DNA of 64,000 nt from Pseudoalteromonas carrageenovora IAM 12662. Its GTDB lineage: Bacteria > Pseudomonadota > Gammaproteobacteria > Enterobacterales > Alteromonadaceae. The notes under the pieces were generated by a model. It did not search any database. It was not told the origin of the DNA and saw only the letters and a program-made list of their open reading frames with translations. This document shows, piece after piece, positions 57,613 to 64,000 of this stretch. The stretch lies in the NCBI RefSeq assembly GCF_900239935.1, contig NZ_LT965928.1, positions 1,964,975 to 2,028,974 of the forward strand. Reading direction: 5' to 3'. Within the stretch, counting starts at the first letter, position 1. Every line of letters starts with the position of its first letter. A program made the position numbers and the translations under genes.

Positions 57613-58296
57613 CTAGATATTTTTATTTTTGGTAATCTCATCAAGATACTCAATAATATTCAAACGCTTATTTTGGACAGCTAACTCCTTTACCCCATTT
57701 AAACTAATACCTTTATCAATTAGAAATTTAAGTGAATCTAATGCCCCCATAGCTCCTGCTAATTCAGAGAAGCTAAAGCCATATCGATCTCTCCAACCTA
57801 TTCCATTTTTATCGATTAAGCGTTGAATTTCTGCCAAGTCATTTTGGGCAATCGCTTTGTTAGTTTCTTCTGGGATCTCTGGGATTTCCATTCTAAGCAT
57901 ATTTAAATAACCTTCGAATGAATCGCTGATTTTATAATATTTACCTGAGTCATCTAAATATATAACTGAAGGTACTTCTATATCAAAGTTTAACCCATGA
58001 ATCATAACTCCTTCATCGGCAATTATAACTAAGCGATTTATTAAAACTTGATCATCACTATCATCTAATGAGACAACTGCTAATTCCGCTACAGAGTTAT
58101 AAAAAGGCAATCCATGTCTTCTCCCGTTTAATTCAAGTTCTAACTGAGAAATACCACCATCAGCTACCAATAACAGTTTCCTATAAAGTTCAGGCAACTT
58201 TATCTTATTTTTGTCCTCAAAAGCCTTAATATTCTCGATTGAGGCTCCGTTTTCTTTTTCTAAGGTCACGTCTGACCAAAACTCTTCTAAATGCAT
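57613..58296 (-). CDS. SUKH (SMI1/KNR4)-ankyrin immunity-type protein
   Basis: A 227-residue protein. The first 130 residues have the SMI1/KNR4 pattern: IENIKAFEDKNKIKLPELYRKLLLVADGG, a central strand pair and IYLDDSGKYYKISDSFEGYLNML. The rest (about 140-227) looks like two degenerate ankyrin repeats, e.g. LAGAMGALDSLKFLIDKGISLNG. SUKH proteins are typical immunity partners of polymorphic toxins. GGAG 8 bases before the ATG gives a clear start. Directly upstream are the last codons of another gene, whose stop falls inside this ribosome site, as in a toxin-immunity pair. The toxin body is missing, cut off by an IS element. Confidence 0.75.
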   Translation of the reverse strand: MHLEEFWSDVTLEKENGASIENIKAFEDKNKIKLPELYRKLLLVADGGISQLELELNGRRHGLPFYNSVAELAVVSLDDSDDQVLINRLVIIADEGVMIHGLNFDIEVPSVIYLDDSGKYYKISDSFEGYLNMLRMEIPEIPEETNKAIAQNDLAEIQRLIDKNGIGWRDRYGFSFSELAGAMGALDSLKFLIDKGISLNGVKELAVQNKRLNIIEYLDEITKNKNI

Positions 58297-58298
58297 TT

Positions 58299-58386
58299 TT
58301 ATATCTCCACATTTTCATTAAATTGACCATCAGGAGATAAAATAAGCTTAGAGTCATAATTAAACAATGACCCATTATGAAATATT
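58299..58386 (-). pseudogene. 28-codon C-terminal remnant of a gene truncated by the IS
   Basis: From the IS edge at 58386, a minus-strand frame runs IFHNGSLFNYDSKLILSPDG and on to FNENVEI and a TAA at 58299-58301, which overlaps the ribosome site of the SUKH gene. The composition is protein-like and the gene order is the usual toxin-before-immunity arrangement. The remainder of the gene does not appear on the other side of the IS. The toxin identity is an inference from context only. Confidence 0.5.
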
Positions 58387-58403
58387 GGACTTCCCAGCTT
58401 TCA

Positions 58404-59280
58404 CTAGACAGTTTTTAACTCAGAATAGTACGCTTCTTCAAACTTAGCAGGTGAAACACCGCCTGTGTGTGAATGACGCTTTTTTGGATTGTAAAACATT
58501 TCTATAAAATTAAATATCTCAGCTTTCGCATCTTCGCGTGTCGAGTATATCTTACGCTTAATTATTCGCTTTTTAATTGTCGCAAAAAAGCTTTCAGCAA
58601 CCGCATTATCATGACAGTTTCCAGCACGGCTCATCGAAGGCACAAGATTATGTTCTTTCATAAATGCGAGAGATAGTCAGCGCTACCATATTGACTACCT
58701 TGATCGCTATGCACCATTACCTCAGCCTGCGGTTGACGTTGATATACAGCCATCAACAATGCGTTTATAACAAGGTGCTTGTCCATATTTTTATCCATCG
58801 ACCAACCCACAATACGCCTAGAGAATAAGTCCATTACTGTTGCCACATATAAAAAACCTTCATAAGTTCTTATGTAAGTTATGTCGCTCACCCACGATTG
58901 ATTCGGCGCAGGTGGGTTAAATTGACGCGCTAATAAGTTATCTGCAATCCGCGATGTCTTACCACCTTTGATATGGCGACGCTTATACCCTATTTGTGCT
59001 TTAAGCTTATGTTGTCGCATGATCTTAGCTACACGATTTACGCTACATTGCTCACCGGCTTCACGCAAGTCTGCATGTATCCAAGGGCTACCATACGTAC
59101 CGCCACTGGCTACATAAAACGCTTTAATGAGCTTCAACAAGCGATTATCTTCAAGCGTTCGATTGCTTATGGGCTTTTTTAACCATGCATAAAAACCACT
59201 TCGGTGCAGCTTAAAAAGGCGGCACATCGTAGTGATAGAAAATTCATTTTGGTGATCACGAATGAAGCCGTACTTTACTC
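58404..59280 (-). pseudogene. IS3-family orfB (DDE transposase), frameshifted
   Basis: OrfB reads from the -1 frame beyond the orfA slippery site through KYGFIRDHQNEFSITTM and MCRLFKLHRSGFYAWLKKP to WVSDITYIRTYEGFLYVATV and HSDQGSQYGSADYLS. There it falls into a stop (HL*) and the match resumes in another frame as MKEHNLVPSMSRAGNCHDNA, with the DDE glutamate in AESFFATIKKR. A one-base deletion near 58660 between S and the M of MKEHN explains this. The D, D and E are all encoded but no longer on one protein. Confidence 0.85.
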
Positions 59281-59553
59281 GGGGTTGCTGGCAAAGTACC
59301 TTGCGGCCTTTTTTAAAATGTCTCGTTCCTCCGTGACACGTTTTAACTCAGCCTCTAATTTGGCGATCTTCAGTTTTTCATCGGATGATTGAACGGATTT
59401 AGGTTTATCTGATAATTGGCTTCGCCAGTGATATAACGTTTTGGTACAAATATCTAATCGTTCAGCGACTTCAGCAACTGAATATCCACGCTCAGTCATT
59501 TGTTTAACAGCCGCTTCTTTAAACTCTTGGGTATAACGCTTGCCTTTGCTCAT
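59275..59553 (-). CDS. IS3-family orfA
   Basis: OrfA begins MSKGKRYTQEFKEAAVKQM (ATG at 59553 with GAGG upstream) and has the helix-turn-helix GYSVAEVAERLDICTKTLYHW, then a leucine-zipper-like ELKRVTEERDILKKAARYF. It ends at SNPE. The 93 residues are intact. In active IS3 elements OrfA is fused to OrfB by -1 frameshifting. Confidence 0.9.
   Translation of the reverse strand: MSKGKRYTQEFKEAAVKQMTERGYSVAEVAERLDICTKTLYHWRSQLSDKPKSVQSSDEKLKIAKLEAELKRVTEERDILKKAARYFASNPE
59308..59314 (-). promoter_or_regulatory. programmed -1 frameshift site of the IS
   Basis: The slippery heptamer A AAA AAG lies in the zero frame (TTA AAA AAG) of orfA. After a -1 slip the frame runs into orfB, as expected for IS3-family OrfAB synthesis. 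Confidence 0.8.
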
Positions 59554-59604
59554 AAAACACCTCTTATTAGAAGTTACAATGTAACTCATTAGGTGTCTAG
59601 CAAA

Positions 59605-60423
59605 CTATGGGAAGTCCACACCTTCCACCAATTCCAAGACAGACTTAATTGCTTTAAAAGTGAATTCGGGGTCTTGAATTGGCAAATTATGACCTACTTT
59701 GTCTGTGACAATATGAGTTGATATTGAGTTATTTGAAATAAGTTCTTGGTGTAGTGCTCTCCAAGCAATTTTTCCTTTCTCACTGTGTCCAATCCACCAA
59801 TCCGATTCCCCTATTTGAGACGAGGTGACTATTACGGTTGGAACGTTATGAGTAGGTTGTGAAGGGAAAAGTACGTTATTAGTGTAGATATCCTGTAGAA
59901 TTTGCCATTCAGGTTGATTTTTTAATATCGAATTAAGTCTGGCATTGTCATTTTTGGCCTTTTCTGGGTCAATTGCTTCGAGCTCTTTTTGAAAAAGCTC
60001 ATGACTAGGATCTAGTAAGACCAAACCGGAAACTCTATCCACAAAATTGTGAGCAAAGTTTCTTGCATGAAAACCACCAAATGAGTGACCAACAAGTATT
60101 AAATTATCTTGTGCATTTAGCTGAAACAGAAGTTTTTCTAAGCGCAATAAAGAGCGTTCTAAACTGACTTTAGATGAATCACTAGATGAGCCATTTCCAG
60201 CGCGTGAGTAAATGATTACTCTAGAATTTAGTCTATCAGCAAATGGTAAAAAAGAGTCCCAATAGTTGACGCCCATGCCAACACCCGACTCAAAAACAAA
60301 AGTGTACTTTCCCTTCCCAAAGTCCAAATATTCAATTGAAACATCGTCCACCTGAATTTGTTTGGTTTGTCCAAGAGCAGAAAATGAAATTGAAAAAATC
60401 AGAGCTAAAATATATCGAAACAA
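59605..60423 (-). CDS. secreted alpha/beta hydrolase, C-terminus supplied by the IS
   Basis: An alpha/beta hydrolase of about 272 residues with signal peptide FRYILALIFSISFSALGQ. The nucleophile is in LVGHSFGGFHAR, the acid in LVLLDPSHELF and the histidine in KVGHNLPIQDP. The start chosen is a TTG with GGAG about 10 bases upstream. A TTG at 60456 would add a basic n-region and reach into the attC-like site. The last five codons, VDFP plus stop, are IS sequence (TGGACTTCCCATAG), so the native C-terminus was cut by a few residues or more. Orientation and the 5' attC-like site suggest a gene cassette. Confidence 0.75.
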   Translation of the reverse strand: MFRYILALIFSISFSALGQTKQIQVDDVSIEYLDFGKGKYTFVFESGVGMGVNYWDSFLPFADRLNSRVIIYSRAGNGSSSDSSKVSLERSLLRLEKLLFQLNAQDNLILVGHSFGGFHARNFAHNFVDRVSGLVLLDPSHELFQKELEAIDPEKAKNDNARLNSILKNQPEWQILQDIYTNNVLFPSQPTHNVPTVIVTSSQIGESDWWIGHSEKGKIAWRALHQELISNNSISTHIVTDKVGHNLPIQDPEFTFKAIKSVLELVEGVDFP

Positions 60424-60453
60424 CCGCTTAATTCTCCGTGGTGTATAACTTTT

Positions 60454-60550
60454 CAATAACGGGCGCAGGCACGTAGGGTATAATGGCGAAGCCGCCCTGC
60501 GTGTAGGCGTCCCAGCGAACGCAGTGAGTGAGTTAATTGAGTTGTTATGC
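60454..60550 (-). repeat. attC-like site between GNAT and hydrolase genes
   Basis: On the minus strand the site begins with GCATAACAAC, of which TAA is the GNAT stop, and ends GCGCCCGTTATTG just before the hydrolase. Between them GGGACGCCTACACGCAGGG pairs imperfectly with CCCTACGTGCCTGCGCCC around a GGCGGCTTCGCC loop. The outer ATAAC/GTTAT pair, the internal hairpin, the length of about 97 bp and the gene-stop overlap are attC traits. The core GTT/AAC does not match the full GTTRRRY consensus. No integrase gene is in the window. Confidence 0.55.
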
Positions 60551-61033
60551 CACTGCGCGTAGATATTTAAAACCATGAAATGATTTTCCCTGATGCTTAA
60601 AACCATTTGGTATACATAAATCTAAATGAAAACCATTGTTTAACAAAACTTTTTCTGAAGCTGGATTGTTGTTGATTACAAAAGCGGAAAGACAATTTAG
60701 GCCGAGTTCTTTGGCAACGCTGACAAGATGTTTGACGCATGCAGTACCAATACCTTTGCCTGTTGCGCGTTTTCCAACGCGATAACCGATTTCTGCGTTT
60801 CCTTTGGACTGAATGCTCTTAATGTTGGCCCGGGCAAGGACAACGCCATTTGCGAGAAGAACGAATGATTCTCCCGAAAGGTTCTGAAGATCTACTATGT
60901 GTTTTTGAACACCAGAAAGAGAGTAAAAGCTTTCACTCCTTGGTTCGATAAAAGATTCAAAGTGCTTTCGGTTTTCTAACTCGAACGCCAGCAATTTACT
61001 TACGTGAGATTCATTTAATGGTTCGAAGAGCAT
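60545..61033 (-). CDS. GNAT family N-acetyltransferase (cassette-type)
   Basis: The chosen start MLFEPLNESHVSKLLAFELENRKHF at 61033 has GGA upstream; 162 residues. The acetyl-CoA site is RVGKRATGKGIGTACVKHL, followed by LNCLSAFVINNNPASEKVLLNNGF, so this is a RimJ/RimL-style GNAT. The open frame extends to 61099, but only the later start follows the cassette boundary GTTGTTATGCCC. Its TAA is part of the next attC-like site. It is a typical integron cassette gene. The substrate is unknown. Confidence 0.8.
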   Translation of the reverse strand: MLFEPLNESHVSKLLAFELENRKHFESFIEPRSESFYSLSGVQKHIVDLQNLSGESFVLLANGVVLARANIKSIQSKGNAEIGYRVGKRATGKGIGTACVKHLVSVAKELGLNCLSAFVINNNPASEKVLLNNGFHLDLCIPNGFKHQGKSFHGFKYLRAVA

Positions 61034-61044
61034 AGATATCCAAG

Positions 61045-61096
61045 GGCATAACAACTTTGTATCCGACATTTGTCGCTTTACAAACCGACAAATGTC
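61045..61096. other. cassette boundary with hairpin upstream of the GNAT gene
   Basis: GGCATAACAAC (61045-61055, reverse complement of GTTGTTATGCC at 60541-60551) is followed by a perfect 11-bp hairpin GACATTTGTCG / CGACAAATGTC at 61065-61096. The two GTTGTTATGCC copies flank the GNAT gene in inverted orientation. This may be a degenerate 3' end of another attC site. Confidence 0.45.
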
Positions 61097-61301
61097 CAAA
61101 TATTACGAAGCATCTAATTTAACCAGCTAATAAGCGCTTGTAAACAATTAGTTAGCTCTCATATAAATTTGCTGGATGTAGAAAAATACGAAAGTGGTAG
61201 AGGTCAGTAATATTGGACATAAGAGTATACATTAATAAATAACAAAACTTAGACTTTTTTGTTTGACCTTTAACCTCGAACCTTTCACCTTCTTCTTACA
61301 A

Positions 61302-62337
<1,036 letters not shown>

Positions 62338-62709
62338 TTAATCCACGCATGCTCTATTTAAATCATTTGAAAGTATCTCAATTTGCCGGATTGTATCTTC
62401 TACCTTTTTTCTAATCTCTTCTTTAGTAAAAACTATATGGCAGCCACTTTTACTAATTATTTCCAATGAAGTTAAATTTTTATCCATTGTTTTTGCTTCG
62501 GTAGATGACTGCTGATATTGCCATACATTTACTTCACCTGATTTTAAAGGCATTTCCATCACTTGAGTTCCGTACTCGCTTTTAAAAACCGCTTTTAATA
62601 ATAAGTGTTCATCAGTCGAATTTTTAACACTTGCCCAGTAAGTACTTGAACATGCAGTAAGAACAAATATTGATAAAAACACTAGCGCTGAGTTTTTTAT
62701 TTTTTCCAT
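62338..62709 (-). CDS. small lipoprotein, candidate immunity partner
   Basis: A 123-residue lipoprotein with lipobox LTAC at about residues 17-20 (ALVFLSIFVLTAC). The body KNSTDEHLLLKAVFKSEYGTQVMEM and the cysteines in SGCHIVF and RACVD suggest a disulfide in the periplasm. I recognise no family. Its ATG overlaps the metallopeptidase stop by 13 bases, so the pair is translated together. Envelope-anchored immunity proteins are a known partner type for periplasm-acting effector peptidases, which makes that an attractive but unproven role. Confidence 0.6.
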   Translation of the reverse strand: MEKIKNSALVFLSIFVLTACSSTYWASVKNSTDEHLLLKAVFKSEYGTQVMEMPLKSGEVNVWQYQQSSTEAKTMDKNLTSLEIISKSGCHIVFTKEEIRKKVEDTIRQIEILSNDLNRACVD

Positions 62710-63506
62710 ACAATTTCAGAACTCCAGATTAACCTTTTAATATCAATTTCAAAAGCAATACTGTTTGTGATACGTTGTTTCATATCAGCATTATTTTTAG
62801 TTTCATTATAGTATCTCATTAAATCAATTTTACCTTTTTTCGGATAGCCTGGAGTAGATGATTTAACACTCTGTAAAAGGGTATTACTGCTACCTTTATG
62901 GCCCCAAGATAAACTAATCCCTCCAACATACATTAAAATTGAATGTCCGAATTCATGAGCAGAAACCAATTTAAATTCTTCATTAATCATTTCTTCGGGT
63001 ATACCAGCTTTTCTAGATCCTTTTTGGTATTTAAAACTTGCATCTATGCCTAAAATTGAAGGGTTTGATGAACGGCCATAATCTGGGGTCTCTTCAATTT
63101 CTAGATCTACAGGAATCGCATCTGCGCTGTTTTTATGCAATGGGTTTACTATTACGTTAAACCGAACACCTGCAACTGTAATACTATTTGACCAATATTT
63201 CTTGATTCCATCTACAGCAAGTCCTTTTAACTTTTTATAGTCACCGTCCCTTAAATTATTTTTTTTGAAATTGAGGAAAACATTTATACTAATAGTTCTT
63301 AAACTACTATTAATAATACTTTTTGCCCAAGTGGCTCCATGGGCACCGTTATGGACTTTTATTTTTCTTATTGGTCCTTGTCTCGAGGGACCAACAGTCC
63401 TCATCCTAAAATTAACTGTCGGTTTATCGATATCTTTATGTAAGTATTCTTCGAAGATTTTTAACGTAAGGTTGTTATTCTTATCTTTAGCAACTGCGGC
63501 TTCCAT
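62697..63506 (-). CDS. zinc metallopeptidase, candidate effector/toxin
   Basis: A 269-residue protein without a signal peptide. The zinc motif HEFGH is at 184-188, with glutamate 185 as catalytic base. A histidine in SWGHKG at 203 is a possible third ligand. A preceding region (about 40-140) is rich in beta-strand, with IRKIKVHNGAHGATWAKSI. AEFGH-type motifs in short unknown proteins beside a lipoprotein suit T6SS or contact-dependent peptidase effectors. No PAAR, VgrG or MIX sequence is evident in the window. GGAG 7 bases before the ATG marks the start. The exact family is not recognised. Confidence 0.65.
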   Translation of the reverse strand: MEAAVAKDKNNNLTLKIFEEYLHKDIDKPTVNFRMRTVGPSRQGPIRKIKVHNGAHGATWAKSIINSSLRTISINVFLNFKKNNLRDGDYKKLKGLAVDGIKKYWSNSITVAGVRFNVIVNPLHKNSADAIPVDLEIEETPDYGRSSNPSILGIDASFKYQKGSRKAGIPEEMINEEFKLVSAHEFGHSILMYVGGISLSWGHKGSSNTLLQSVKSSTPGYPKKGKIDLMRYYNETKNNADMKQRITNSIAFEIDIKRLIWSSEIVWKK

Positions 63507-63643
63507 TTATGTACTCCATGACAATCTATATGATTGAAAACTTTGGTTAAGTTTACAATTCCTTTCCCCTATTATAGAAACACTATAATACCTAAAATAT
63601 TTGAAAGTCAAACATAGGTTATATTTTTACAAGACATTTAAAA

Positions 63644-63680
63644 CAAAAAAGCCGCTGTTTATTTAAAACAGCGGCTTTTC
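63644..63680 (-). terminator. terminator behind the intact serS 3' end
   Basis: Stem AAAAGCCGCTGTTT / AAACAGCGGCTTTT, loop ATTT-type, 31 bases beyond the serS stop, with a T run on the minus strand. It is the counterpart of the left copy. Confidence 0.85.
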
Positions 63681-63710
63681 TACTTAAAGCTTAAAACTGG
63701 CAGCTCGTTT

Positions 63711-64000
<290 letters not shown>

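Larger units (their letters stand above)
58387..59618 (-). mobile_element. IS3-family insertion sequence, inactive copy
   Basis: A 1232-bp element bounded by imperfect inverted repeats that share TGGACTTCCCA and TAGACA (plus strand left end TGGACTTCCCAGCTTTCACT; right end read inwards TGGACTTCCCATAGTTTGCT). It contains orfA (OrfA with helix-turn-helix) and orfB (DDE integrase), as in the IS3 group. No 3- or 4-base target duplication is visible (TAT on the left, CAC on the right), suggesting an adjacent deletion after insertion. orfB is frameshifted, so the copy is probably immobile on its own. Confidence 0.9.

Noticed and set aside
58473..58676. Plus-strand open frame inside the IS
   Set aside because: Antisense shadow of orfB with no ribosome site and no protein-like motifs.
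63265..63537. Plus-strand hydrophobic open frame opposite the metallopeptidase
   Set aside because: Antisense shadow of an AT-rich gene with no ribosome site; the minus-strand gene has a clear one.

Overview
The window is a gammaproteobacterial chromosome segment, almost certainly from Pseudoalteromonas or a very close Alteromonadales relative. The evidence is the AT-rich base composition, the gene content (NAD-glutamate dehydrogenase of the 1600-residue class, DUF3466, DUF2835, RoxA, HflD) and gene orders shared with Escherichia coli: pepN..pyrD-zapC-rlmL-uup, prc-proQ-msrC, the yccA/tRNA-Ser(UGA)/tus neighbourhood, and rluE-nudJ-mnmA-hflD-purB. No database search was possible, so names rest on motifs, length and synteny.

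Layout. 1-7.3 kb (minus strand): DUF3466, uup, a glutaredoxin-like protein, rlmKL, zapC, pyrD. 7.3-12.2 kb: giant NAD-GDH. 12.4-19.3 kb: a four-gene envelope module (DUF1302 beta-barrel candidate, DUF1329 LolB-like protein, YCF48 propeller, MMPL/RND pump), a plausible but poorly described lipid or hydrophobic-substrate transport system. 19.6-28.1 kb: DUF2835-pepN, nhaC, prc-proQ-small acidic protein-msrC. 28.2-29 kb: a 365-bp MITE-like element and two identical-looking tRNA-Ser(UGA) genes. 29.2-38.8 kb (mostly plus): yccA, tusDCBE, rluE, nudJ, mnmA, hflD, purB, roxA (tRNA and ribosome modification, purines), with a diguanylate cyclase interposed. 38.8-57.3 kb: scattered housekeeping and metabolic genes (M28 peptidase, ABC exporter, TPR-GGDEF protein, endonuclease-like protein, U32 RlhA, GST, AvtA, an atypical Nramp transporter, a soluble sugar-dehydrogenase-like propeller protein).

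From about 57.4 kb to the right edge the sequence is accessory and layered. A SUKH-ankyrin immunity-type gene sits behind the last 28 codons of a gene that was cut off by an IS3-family element. The IS carries a frameshifted orfB, has no target duplication, and supplies the stop codon of the alpha/beta hydrolase on its other side. Hydrolase and GNAT genes look like integron-type cassettes joined by an attC-like site. Beyond them a 5'-truncated, nonsense-mutated copy of the serS 3' half, with its terminator, is separated from the apparently intact serS 3' end at the right edge by a two-gene cargo: an HEFGH metallopeptidase overlapping a small lipoprotein. Full serS - cargo - 5'-truncated serS is the topology expected from single-crossover (Campbell-type) capture of foreign DNA. 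The cargo reads as a candidate toxin/immunity pair and is the most interesting item in the window.
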